From an uncultured Candidatus Actinomarina sp. (GTDB taxonomy: Bacteria; Actinomycetota; Acidimicrobiia; Actinomarinales; Actinomarinaceae), in NCBI GenBank assembly GCA_902615855.1, contig CACMQN010000009.1, positions 1-53,052 of the forward strand: DNA of 53,052 nt, read 5' to 3'. Positions 1 to 8,125 of the stretch are shown here, in pieces. The translations under genes were made by a program, and so were the position numbers. Under the pieces are notes generated by a model. That model saw only the letters and a program-made list of their open reading frames with translations, was not told the origin of the DNA and ran no database searches. Positions within the stretch are counted from its first letter, which is position 1, and each line of letters opens with the position of its first letter.

Positions 1-1268
1 GAATGGTTCATCAAGAATTTCACTTAGTACCTTCATTTACTGCAGCTGAAAATATTGGTTTAGGCCAAGAACCAAGAAATTCAAATGGTTTAATTAATTG
101 GGAGAAGTTAAATCAAGATGTATCATCAATATCCGAGAAATATGGATTAGATGTTGACCCAAATCTTAGAATGATAGACGCTTCAGTAGGCATTCAACAA
201 AGAGCAGAAATATTGAAATCGCTATACAGAAGTGCTGATATTTTAATTTTAGATGAGCCTACTGCAGTTTTAACACCTCAGGAGACTGATGAATTATTTA
301 AGGTTATAAGGACATTAGTTGACGAAGGAAAAACAATCATCTTTATAACTCATAAGTTACGAGAAGTAATGGAGGTTTCAGACAGGGTTACAGTGATGAG
401 AGATGGAGAAGTTCAGGGAGTATCTAACACAAATGAGACATCAGTAAAAGAGCTAGCAAATCAAATGGTTGGTAGAGAAGTCTTTCTTCAAGTTGAAAAA
501 AAAGAAGCAAAACCAACTGATGTTGTACTTGAAATTAAAGATTTATGGGTTCATGATGCTAGAGGGCTAATTGCCGTCAAAGGAGTTAATTTTTCTGTTT
601 CCAAAGGAGAAATAGTAGGGATTGCAGGAGTTGAGGGCAATGGTCAATCAGAACTTGTCGAGGCTCTCACTGGACTAAGAGATACCAGCAGAGGCCAAAT
701 AATTTTTGAAGGTAAAAGTATTGAGAAACTTTCACCTAGAGAGCGAAGAAGAGCAGGCATTGCACATATACCAGAAGATCGTTCGAATACAGGTTTAAAT
801 AAACAACTGGACATTTGGGAAAATTTAATTGGTACATCATACTTCAGAAAACCATTATCAAGAGGTGGGATTGTAAGTATGAAGAATATTATTAAACATA
901 GCAACAATCTAAAAGATTCTTTCGATATAAGATCACCCGGAGTTACAGTTAAAGCAGGTTCATTATCTGGTGGTAATCAGCAAAAAATAGTTGTAGCTAG
1001 AGAACTATCTGAAGAGCCAGTTTTGACTATAGCTTCTCAGCCAACAAGAGGAGTAGATATTGGAAATATTGAAGCTATACATAAACAGATTGTTGACATA
1101 AGAGACTCTGATAAAGCCGTATTACTTGTTTCTGCAGAGTTGGATGAAGTTTTATCAGTTGCAGATAGAGTAGGCATTTTATATGAGGGTAATTTTGTTG
1201 AATGGGTAAATCCAAAAGAAGTTGATTATCAACAAATGGGTTTATATATGGCTGGAATTAAGGATTAG
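1..1268 (+). CDS. Nucleoside/simple-sugar ABC transporter ATP-binding protein (left end truncated)
   Basis: This is the energising subunit of an ABC importer of the BmpA/Nup (RbsA-like) type, with two nucleotide-binding domains in one chain. The window opens inside the first domain at its Q-loop (MVHQEFHLVP), so the first Walker A lies outside. The first domain keeps a signature (SVGIQQRAEI) and Walker B (ILILDEPTAVLTP). The second domain, from about residue 175, has a Walker A lacking the usual Lys (GVEGNGQSEL), signature LSGGNQQK, and a degenerate Walker B with SQPTRG in place of the DEP motif. A weakened second site is normal in this family. The reading frame is open at base 1, so there is no start codon here. 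Two permease genes follow after six bases. The substrate is inferred as purine nucleosides from the deaminases downstream. Confidence 0.93.
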   Translation, partial: MVHQEFHLVPSFTAAENIGLGQEPRNSNGLINWEKLNQDVSSISEKYGLDVDPNLRMIDASVGIQQRAEILKSLYRSADILILDEPTAVLTPQETDELFKVIRTLVDEGKTIIFITHKLREVMEVSDRVTVMRDGEVQGVSNTNETSVKELANQMVGREVFLQVEKKEAKPTDVVLEIKDLWVHDARGLIAVKGVNFSVSKGEIVGIAGVEGNGQSELVEALTGLRDTSRGQIIFEGKSIEKLSPRERRRAGIAHIPEDRSNTGLNKQLDIWENLIGTSYFRKPLSRGGIVSMKNIIKHSNNLKDSFDIRSPGVTVKAGSLSGGNQQKIVVARELSEEPVLTIASQPTRGVDIGNIEAIHKQIVDIRDSDKAVLLVSAELDEVLSVADRVGILYEGNFVEWVNPKEVDYQQMGLYMAGIKD

Positions 1269-1274
1269 ATAAAT

Positions 1275-2357
1275 ATGGAAAAATTCTCATTTAAAGATGT
1301 ATTGATACTTTTTGCAGGTTTATTTATTACTGCAGGCATTGCGTATGCAATATTGACCATAACAGGATTTATTCCATTAGATATTGCAAAACTTTTCTAT
1401 GAAGGTGCTTTTGTTGGTCAAAGGAATATTTTGAATACTTTAAATATTGCTACGCCATATATTTTAACATCTGTAGCTACGGTGATTTCATTTAGAGTAG
1501 GAATGTTCAATATTGGAATTAATGGGTCAATGTATGTTGGAGCTCTTTACGCAGCATGGGCTGGCTATCGGTTTACAACTCTTGGTGAGTACACTCATGT
1601 TGTAGTATGTATGCTTGTTGCCATGGCTGTTGGAAGTCTATGGATGTTACTTCCAGCACTATTAAGAGTATATGCTGGGGTAAGTGAAATTATATCGACG
1701 ATAATTTTAAATTTTGTTGCTGTACTTTTTGTATCATATATGTGTAATGGTCCATTTAGAGAAGCACCAATAGCACCTACGACTCCAAGAATTTTGGAAA
1801 CAGCAGAACTAACACAATATTTTCCAAATTCACAATTTAATACTGGATTCTTCATTGCTGTTTTTGTTGCATTCTTAACATATTTTGTCCTCAATAAAAC
1901 AACGTTTGGTTACGAGTTAAGATCTGGTGGAGATGGACTCGTAGGATTTTATCCATCAAGATATAGTACGTATTTAGGGATACCTTCAAATAGATCTGCA
2001 ATTACTGGAATGTTGATTTCAGGTGCAATAGGTGGACTAGCTGGTGGACTCGAAGTTCTGGGAAACACGAGAAACTTTTATCAAGAAATGAACTTTAATC
2101 AAGGTTTTGATGGAATATTAATAGCAATTATTGGAAAACTTGAACCATTGGGAGGACTTATTTCTTCATTATTCTTTGCAGCATTTAAAAATGGTGGCTT
2201 ATTTGTCGACTATAAAACAGAAGTATCAAGAGAAATTGTAGTGATTTTAATTGCTATCCTAATATTTTTTGTAAGTTCTCAAAAATTAGTCAATTCGTTA
2301 GAGAGATTTAAAATCATTCAAAAATTAGATAATTTTTTCTCTAGAAAGGTGAAATAA
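1275..2357 (+). CDS. Nucleoside ABC transporter permease (NupP/YufP-like)
   Basis: Membrane subunit of the importer whose ATPase precedes it. The 360 residues are mostly hydrophobic, with about nine to ten membrane segments, and carry the family pattern FNIGINGSMYVGA after the third segment and GVSEIISTIILN in the middle. The conserved glycine-rich loop near residues 245-262 (MLISGAIGGLAGG) is the likely ATPase-coupling region. It starts six bases after the ATPase stop and ends in a TAATG one-base overlap with the next permease, so all three are one operon. The family imports purine or pyrimidine nucleosides, or simple sugars. The neighbouring deaminases favour nucleosides (inference). Confidence 0.9.
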   Translation: MEKFSFKDVLILFAGLFITAGIAYAILTITGFIPLDIAKLFYEGAFVGQRNILNTLNIATPYILTSVATVISFRVGMFNIGINGSMYVGALYAAWAGYRFTTLGEYTHVVVCMLVAMAVGSLWMLLPALLRVYAGVSEIISTIILNFVAVLFVSYMCNGPFREAPIAPTTPRILETAELTQYFPNSQFNTGFFIAVFVAFLTYFVLNKTTFGYELRSGGDGLVGFYPSRYSTYLGIPSNRSAITGMLISGAIGGLAGGLEVLGNTRNFYQEMNFNQGFDGILIAIIGKLEPLGGLISSLFFAAFKNGGLFVDYKTEVSREIVVILIAILIFFVSSQKLVNSLERFKIIQKLDNFFSRKVK

Positions 2358-3286
2358 TGGAATGGTTTGAAATATTTGATATTTCATTATTTAGAAGCTT
2401 AATTAGAAGCGCTACCCCAATTGCATTAATTGGTTTTGGTGCGGCAATGTGCTCAGCTGCAGGGGTACTAAATATTGGTTTAGAGGGCAAGATGCTTAAT
2501 GCTGCTTTTATCGGCATCGCAGCTAGTTATTATTCTGGAAGTGCACTTACTGGATTTATATGTGGTGTTTTAGCAGGAGTTCTTACAGCTGTCTTGTTTG
2601 GAGTATTATCATACAACCTAGGTGCTGATGAGGTGTTGGCTGGTCTAGCTATAAATATTTTTGCAATTGCAGGTACACGATACTTGCTCGAAACATTATT
2701 TAAACGAAGAGGGTTTTTTTCTGACCCATCTATTCAAGGTATAGATCCTATAGAAATTGGATTTTTAAAAGATACAAGATTGGAACAATTTTTATCTGGT
2801 TACACCCCTTCTATTTATTTAGTATTCTTCTTAGCTGTGGTCTTGTATTTTGTATATTATCGTACAAGACTTGGTACAGCTATTAGAGCTACAGGTGAAA
2901 ATCCTGAAGCTGCAGAAGATGCAGGTATCAACACATTAAGAATGAAATGGTTAACGGTAATTTTTTCAGGGGTATTAGCAGGTATTGGTGGTACATTTTT
3001 ATCACTTGAAAACATGACTTTATTTACTGAAGGAATGTCAGCTGGAAAAGGATATATAGGTCTAGTTGCTTCTTCATTTGGGAACAATACACCTCTTGGA
3101 ACATTTGGTGCAAGTATATTTTTTGGATTAGGTGATGCAATTGGAATTAGATTACAAGGAGTTTACGAGCTCGATTCAAGACTGATATTAATGATTCCCT
3201 ATGCATTAACTGTAATTATATTGGTACTTATTGGGGTTCGTCAGATTTATAGAGTAAGAAAAGTACCTATTGAGAGCAAAGAATAA
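2357..3286 (+). CDS. Nucleoside ABC transporter permease (NupQ/YufQ-like)
   Basis: Second membrane subunit of the nucleoside-type importer, 309 residues with about eight to nine hydrophobic segments. The pattern VLNIGLEGKMLNAAF near residues 37-51 matches the paralogous motif in the preceding permease, and GADEVLAGLAINIF follows as is typical of the second permease in this family. The start codon overlaps the previous stop by one base (TAATG), indicating translational coupling. An amidohydrolase gene begins two bases after its stop. No substrate-binding lipoprotein (BmpA) is visible after the permeases, so it must lie upstream of the window or elsewhere. Confidence 0.9.
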   Translation: MEWFEIFDISLFRSLIRSATPIALIGFGAAMCSAAGVLNIGLEGKMLNAAFIGIAASYYSGSALTGFICGVLAGVLTAVLFGVLSYNLGADEVLAGLAINIFAIAGTRYLLETLFKRRGFFSDPSIQGIDPIEIGFLKDTRLEQFLSGYTPSIYLVFFLAVVLYFVYYRTRLGTAIRATGENPEAAEDAGINTLRMKWLTVIFSGVLAGIGGTFLSLENMTLFTEGMSAGKGYIGLVASSFGNNTPLGTFGASIFFGLGDAIGIRLQGVYELDSRLILMIPYALTVIILVLIGVRQIYRVRKVPIESKE

Positions 3287-3288
3287 AT

Positions 3289-4593
3289 TTGCAAAAAAAT
3301 TATAAGGCAAAATACGTAATTCAAAATAGTGAAACGATACTCGAAAATTTTTTTATTGAGATAACAGATAATATAATTACAAATTTAACCAACGAACCAG
3401 TTAATGATTCTGAGGTTATTGATCTTGGAAACGTTGCAATCATGCCAGGTTTTGTAAATGCTCATACACACGTTGGTTTAGTAAGTGTAAAAGGACTTGG
3501 GCATTCTACTGCTAGTGCCCTTTATGATGTTATGTGGGGGATCGAACCACATTTAAATGAAGATGATGTGATTAAATTATCAAAACTAGGAATTCTTGAT
3601 TGTTTATCCTCAGGTACAACATCAATTAATGATCATTATTTTTTTTCTGAAGGAGTAGCAACAGCAGCTATTGAAATGGGTATAAGAGGTTTTATAGGAC
3701 ATACCGTTATGACTGAATATGGTCCATGGCTTGGGGATGAACAAATATCTATGGCTGAGTCATTTATAAAAAATTTTATTCATGAACCCTTGATTCACCC
3801 GACGTTAGCTCCACACGCAACTGACACAACGAACCCAAAAATTCTGATGTATCTCAAGGACATTGCCGAGTCAAACAATTTACCGATACACATCCATCTT
3901 TCGCAGACAAAAATTGAATATGATTATACAAAGAAAAATTTTGGATTATCTCCAATTAAGCATGCAAAAAAAATAGGATTTTTAGACAAAAATGTAATAG
4001 CTGCTCATTGCAATGTTGTTGAAGATGGTGATATTGATATTTTAGTTCAGAGTGGTGCATATCCAATATTCTGTCCATCAACTCATGCACTTGGTGGAAA
4101 ATTAATGGATACAAATAAAATTATAAACTTAGATGGAGTTTGGGGAATTGGTACCGACTGCTCCGGTGGAAATGATGATTATGATATGATTGAAGAGTCT
4201 CGTATTGCACTGTACATAAATAATTCAAAAAATTTAGATACAAAGATGTCACCAAAACAAATCTTTGATATTTCGACAAATCAAAATTTTCAAAAACTTA
4301 ATTTAAATTCTGACATGTCACCTATGGAAGTTGGTTCTTATGCTGATTTTATTTCCATTGATTTATCGAATGAGAAAATGCAACCACTACATGACTTAGT
4401 AAATAACGTTGTATTGTCTGCTTCTGCAAGAGAAGTAAATGATGTAATAATTGATGGTAAAGAAATAATCAGAGATAAAGAATTTCTTAATGCTGACAAA
4501 TATAAAATTATTAATGAAGCAAATGAAGTACTTGATAGATTATTAATTAAAAGCAATTTTAGAGAAAGAATAAAAGACGGAGAATTTTCATAA
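3289..4593 (+). CDS. Amidohydrolase-family deaminase (SAH/MTA/guanine deaminase-like)
   Basis: Metal-dependent cytosolic deaminase of the amidohydrolase superfamily, 434 residues, a normal length. The metal-site motifs are present in order: NAHTH (about residues 58-62), HIHLSQT (about 203-209), AAHCN (about 241-245) and GTDCSGGNDD (about 284-293), with a composite beta domain formed by both ends. It most resembles the MtaD/SsnA/guanine-deaminase group, which removes an amino group from a purine base or nucleoside. The exact substrate cannot be read from the sequence. The start is TTG, two bases after the permease stop. With the transporter before it and adenosine deaminase after it, a role in purine or modified-purine salvage is likely. 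Confidence 0.82.
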   Translation: MQKNYKAKYVIQNSETILENFFIEITDNIITNLTNEPVNDSEVIDLGNVAIMPGFVNAHTHVGLVSVKGLGHSTASALYDVMWGIEPHLNEDDVIKLSKLGILDCLSSGTTSINDHYFFSEGVATAAIEMGIRGFIGHTVMTEYGPWLGDEQISMAESFIKNFIHEPLIHPTLAPHATDTTNPKILMYLKDIAESNNLPIHIHLSQTKIEYDYTKKNFGLSPIKHAKKIGFLDKNVIAAHCNVVEDGDIDILVQSGAYPIFCPSTHALGGKLMDTNKIINLDGVWGIGTDCSGGNDDYDMIEESRIALYINNSKNLDTKMSPKQIFDISTNQNFQKLNLNSDMSPMEVGSYADFISIDLSNEKMQPLHDLVNNVVLSASAREVNDVIIDGKEIIRDKEFLNADKYKIINEANEVLDRLLIKSNFRERIKDGEFS

Positions 4594-4607
4594 ATACTGA
4601 ATTCTCA

Positions 4608-5567
4608 TTGTTACATGATCACCTTGACGGAGGTTTAAGGCCTTCGACGATTATAGAACTGGCAAAAAAAGATGGAGTTAGTTTACCAGTTGATAATGAA
4701 CAAGAATTGAAAGACTGGTTTTTTGAAAATATCTCATCAAAGAATAATCAAGTGTTTAAAAAATTTGAACTTACAATCTCACTTATGCAAAATTTTGAAA
4801 ATATTGAACGTATAGCTTATGAGGCTGTAATGGATCTAAGAAGTGAAAATGTTATTTATGGGGAATTACGATTTGCACCTTTTCAACATCAAAATGACAA
4901 CTTGTCATTAAAAGATATAGTCAAAGCAGCAAGTAATGGCCTCATTCAAGGTGAGAAAGATTTCGGAGGTAAGTTTAATTTAATTCTTTGTGCGATGAGA
5001 CAGCATAATAATTCCTTAGATGTTGCAAAGCTAGCCATTGATTCGACAGACATTAAGGTTGTCGGGTTTGATTTAGCCGGTCCAGAATACAATTACCCTC
5101 CAAAATTACACTTAGATGCTTGCATGTTAATTAAAAAAGCAGGTCTTGGATTAACTATTCACGCAGGTGAAGCAGCGGATATATCATATATCGAGCAGGC
5201 AATTTTTGATTGTAAAGCAGATAGAGTTGGTCATGGATGGCAAATAATATACGGATGTAAGGAAATTAATGATAAATTTATTCCAAATGGAAGAATTGCG
5301 GAATATGTACTTGAAAATCAAATTCCGCTAGAAATATGTATTTCATCTAATATAAAATCTGGAGCAAGCGAAGTTACAATTGATAACCATCCGGCAATAA
5401 AATTATTAAATGGAGGATTTAAAGTAACTTTAAATACTGACAATCGACTGATGGCAAAAACCTCATTATTAAATGAGTTTAATATTGCAAGTGAAAAATT
5501 GAATATGGGTTCAAATGATAAAGCGAAATTAATTAAGAATAGTTTTGATGTAGTTTTTAGTAATTAA
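4608..5567 (+). CDS. add: Adenosine deaminase family protein
   Basis: Hydrolytically deaminates adenosine or deoxyadenosine to inosine, or a related purine, in the cytosol. The motifs are LHDHLDGG at the N-terminus (first zinc histidines), TIHAGEA (about residues 181-187), RVGHGWQI (about 205-212) and NTDNRLMA (about 281-288). The 319 residues are slightly short for the family. Position 4608 is a TTG and the only canonical start available. The frame is open back to 4563, and the residues encoded just before 4608 (EFS) continue the normal first strand of the fold. The true start may therefore be a non-standard codon such as ATA at 4590, about seven bases after a GGAG. It lies in the same run as the amidohydrolase and QueF. 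Confidence 0.87.
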   Translation: MLHDHLDGGLRPSTIIELAKKDGVSLPVDNEQELKDWFFENISSKNNQVFKKFELTISLMQNFENIERIAYEAVMDLRSENVIYGELRFAPFQHQNDNLSLKDIVKAASNGLIQGEKDFGGKFNLILCAMRQHNNSLDVAKLAIDSTDIKVVGFDLAGPEYNYPPKLHLDACMLIKKAGLGLTIHAGEAADISYIEQAIFDCKADRVGHGWQIIYGCKEINDKFIPNGRIAEYVLENQIPLEICISSNIKSGASEVTIDNHPAIKLLNGGFKVTLNTDNRLMAKTSLLNEFNIASEKLNMGSNDKAKLIKNSFDVVFSN

Positions 5568-5582
5568 ATTTATGAATTTTGA

Positions 5583-5588
5583 TAAAAT
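5583..5588 (+). promoter_or_regulatory. Candidate leaderless -10 element for queF
   Basis: TAAAAT lies exactly six bases before the ATG of queF, with no Shine-Dalgarno sequence between. TANNNT at this distance is the usual leaderless-promoter arrangement in Actinobacteria. The same spacing recurs at five other genes in the window. The call is inferred from position and motif only. Confidence 0.42.
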
Positions 5589-5594
5589 CATATA

Positions 5595-5990
5595 ATGAAA
5601 GAAAATCCAGAATATACAAAAAATCTATCAGCTCTAAGGACAAAAATTACAGAACCGGTAGATAATCTTGAAACGTTTCCTGCTCCCAAAAACATTACAA
5701 CGGTAAAGTTCTATACAGATGAATTAACAAGTCTATGCCCAATTACTGGTCAACCAGATTTTGGAAAGCTGACTATTGAGTACGAACCAAACAGTCTTTG
5801 TTTAGAGTCAAAATCTTTAAAGTTATACCTTTGGACTTTTAGAGAAGAGGGTCATTTCTGTGAAGCTTTAGCGAGTGAAATTGCTGAAAAAATATTTAAG
5901 ACTCTTCAACCAAAATGGGTAAAAGTTATAAATGAACAATCAAAAAGAGGAGGTATCGAGACAACTGCAATTGGTTATTTTGAGGAATAG
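5595..5990 (+). CDS. queF: NADPH-dependent 7-cyano-7-deazaguanine reductase (preQ0 reductase)
   Basis: Reduces the nitrile of preQ0 to the aminomethyl group of preQ1 in queuosine biosynthesis, using NADPH. The 131 residues match the short, unimodular QueF type. The catalytic cysteine lies in LTSLCPITGQPDFG (about residues 46-59) and the family signature is ESKSLK (about 74-79). FREEGHFCE (about 85-93) carries the conserved glutamate and histidine. It follows adenosine deaminase by 27 bases and is preceded by a leaderless-type -10 hexamer, so it may have its own promoter. No other queuosine gene is in the window. Its placement beside purine uptake and deaminases suggests deazapurine or purine salvage (inference). 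Confidence 0.93.
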   Translation: MKENPEYTKNLSALRTKITEPVDNLETFPAPKNITTVKFYTDELTSLCPITGQPDFGKLTIEYEPNSLCLESKSLKLYLWTFREEGHFCEALASEIAEKIFKTLQPKWVKVINEQSKRGGIETTAIGYFEE

Positions 5991-5993
5991 TAC

Positions 5994-7154
5994 TTAAAGA
6001 CTATCTAATTCCAAAACAGTTGAAGCCAATAAAACACTCCCATTTTTAATTGCCTCAATAGCAGCTGGTTTAATAGTAGCTTCTGTAAATTCTGGTTGGT
6101 GATTAACTATTTTCCCATCATCTGGCACAACAGCCAAAAAAGCATGCAGCGAAGGAATCTGTTTTGAAATATTACCAAAATCTGTAGATCCATTTTTTGA
6201 TTGGTCATAATATTCATTTGTTTTCATATCTATTGATAATTCTTCGGATTTTTTTATAAATATGTTTGCTAATTTTTTATCTGTAACAAGATTTTCGTAA
6301 GTTCCATTTCCTTCAATCATATTTATTTCACAACCCGTTGATTTGCCAGCACTTTCAAAACAGTTTATTACTTTTTTTTCTAACTTTTTTAATTCCGATG
6401 TCTTTTGTGCTCTAATCATCCAACTTGATCGTGTGTAATCAGGAATTATATTTGGTGAAACACCACCACTGGTAATTATTCCATGAATTTTTTCTGTAGA
6501 TTTTAATTGCTGTCTTAAAACGCTAATCGCATTATAAGAAAGGATCTGTGCATCTAACGCATTTCTACCTACGTATGGTGATCCTGATGCATGTGCAGAT
6601 TTACCAATGAATTCGATATCGATTTGTTTGACTGCAATCATCAAAGGGTCCACTTCGTTTCTTGTAGCAGGATGAATCATCATTGCAGCAATTGTGTCAT
6701 CAAAAACACCTTTCTTTAATAATTTTATTTTTCCTCCACCTCCTCCATTTTCAAATGTAAGAGGTATTATTTCCTCTGCTGGACAACCAACAATTAAAAT
6801 TTCTGAATTTAGCTTCTCTTTGAATTTAGAAAGAAGATACATTGCCCCGACTCCCATGGAAGTAATCAAATTGTGACCACAGGCATGTCCAATCTCTGGT
6901 AAAGCGTCGTACTCAATACAAATTGCTATATTTTTTCCTTTTTTATTATTTAAACTTCCGACAAATGCCGTTGGAATATCATTAAATTCTTTAAAATTAT
7001 TGACTATTTTGTGTTCTTTTAAAAAACTTTTAATTTTAGTACTTGATTTTATTTCCTCATATCCAAGTTCTGGATTGTCGTATAAATATTTATTTAGTTT
7101 AACTATTTCTTTTTCAATATTTTTGTAATCTGATAACAGGTCTGAAATCTTCAT
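5994..7154 (-). CDS. M20-family metallopeptidase/amidohydrolase (AbgB/PM20D2-like)
   Basis: Zinc-dependent amide hydrolase of peptidase family M20, acting on dipeptides or N-acyl/aminobenzoyl amino acids. The 386 residues contain the metal-site motif EIGHACGHN (about 86-94), the catalytic-glutamate motif PAEE, a GKSAHAS stretch at the start of the lid domain (about 185-191), and a C-terminal DQSKNGSTDFGNIS segment typical of the AbgB branch. It is convergent with queF, with a three-base gap, and lies four bases after the zinc-ribbon gene, so it is probably cotranscribed with that gene. There is no signal peptide, so it should act in the cytosol. The substrate is not determinable from sequence. 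Confidence 0.85.
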   Translation of the reverse strand: MKISDLLSDYKNIEKEIVKLNKYLYDNPELGYEEIKSSTKIKSFLKEHKIVNNFKEFNDIPTAFVGSLNNKKGKNIAICIEYDALPEIGHACGHNLITSMGVGAMYLLSKFKEKLNSEILIVGCPAEEIIPLTFENGGGGGKIKLLKKGVFDDTIAAMMIHPATRNEVDPLMIAVKQIDIEFIGKSAHASGSPYVGRNALDAQILSYNAISVLRQQLKSTEKIHGIITSGGVSPNIIPDYTRSSWMIRAQKTSELKKLEKKVINCFESAGKSTGCEINMIEGNGTYENLVTDKKLANIFIKKSEELSIDMKTNEYYDQSKNGSTDFGNISKQIPSLHAFLAVVPDDGKIVNHQPEFTEATIKPAAIEAIKNGSVLLASTVLELDSL

Positions 7155-7157
7155 TTT

Positions 7158-8033
7158 TTAATTTTTCCCAAAAAACTTGATTTCTTGTATTGCACACTCA
7201 TTAAATGCATTTTGCCCATTTGAATCTTCACCGGGGTAAGCACTTATTATCGATATATTTATTTGCGAAGCATTAGTATTTAAGTCAATCCATTGCTGAA
7301 AGTTGTCATTTTCTAACTCTTTTTCGACCATAAAATCATTGTTATTAGTTGTTATCCTTATATCCCTTGCCTTAAAGTTTCTAATAAATGAGGAACTTTT
7401 TTCTGCATTTTGAAAAACAATAAATTCGAAATAAATTTCATCACTAAATGTAAACTCTAATACGGCATCTTTACATTGAAGACTATTATCTTGCCACATT
7501 GCGTTTGAGTCATCATACAAATTTATACAAGTAAATGTGCTATCAAAACTACTAGATGAAGTACATGCAATTGGAACTTGTGGTTTGAGATTTGATAATG
7601 GTGTAGTAGTTGTTGTTAACAATGTTGTTTGTTCAATAATTTCTATTTCTTCTTGTACATCACTCGCAATTTGGTTGTTGTAGAAATAGCTAGCACCAGC
7701 AATTAAAGGTACTATTATCGCAAGAAAAAAAACAGCTCTAATTCCTGGCACCTCTTTCCTATTTGGCAAGCTTGTTGCTCCATAAGTAGATAATGGCTTA
7801 ACCAAAGGAGCATTACACTCTTTACAATTACGTATTGATGGCAGATTCAAGTTTCCACAATTAGCACATTTAATTTTTGGAACCCTAGTTCTTTTGGTTC
7901 CAGAGTTCTTTTCTTTAGGGGTTTCAGAACTAATATCCTCTAATTTAATACCCAACCATTCACCACAGCTTGAACAAAATTCAAGACTTCTATCAACAGT
8001 TGCTTGACAACCTCTACATGTAATATTTTCCAA
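7158..8033 (-). CDS. Double zinc-ribbon membrane protein with C-terminal discoidin/NADase-type binding domain
   Basis: The exact function is unrecognised, but the layout is clear. Two CxxC...CxxC zinc ribbons occupy the N-terminus (C6, C9, C20, C23 and C56, C59, C70, C73). One membrane segment follows at about 100-120, then a Thr-rich linker, then a C-terminal beta domain from about 155 to the end. The C-terminal domain shows AMWQD, FIRNFKARDI and AYPGED...AIQEIKFFG, patterns seen in NADase-type glycan-binding/discoidin-like domains. The ribbons would be cytosolic and the beta domain outside the cell. The start is TTG, with AAGGA eight to nine bases upstream on the minus strand. It is the first gene of a two-gene minus-strand unit with the M20 peptidase. 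Confidence 0.7.
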   Translation of the reverse strand: MENITCRGCQATVDRSLEFCSSCGEWLGIKLEDISSETPKEKNSGTKRTRVPKIKCANCGNLNLPSIRNCKECNAPLVKPLSTYGATSLPNRKEVPGIRAVFFLAIIVPLIAGASYFYNNQIASDVQEEIEIIEQTTLLTTTTTPLSNLKPQVPIACTSSSSFDSTFTCINLYDDSNAMWQDNSLQCKDAVLEFTFSDEIYFEFIVFQNAEKSSSFIRNFKARDIRITTNNNDFMVEKELENDNFQQWIDLNTNASQINISIISAYPGEDSNGQNAFNECAIQEIKFFGKN

Positions 8034-8125
8034 TGTGATCCTTGATTTAAGAATTAATAATAAAATAATACAGTAACATTCGAATAATTAAAATACTCAA
8101 ATAATAAAACAAAAAATAATAAATT

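Noticed and set aside
5568-5594. Possible preQ1 riboswitch before queF
   Set aside because: Only 27 bases separate the genes, with no pseudoknot-like C-rich loop and a leaderless-type -10 hexamer at the start. There is no room for an aptamer.
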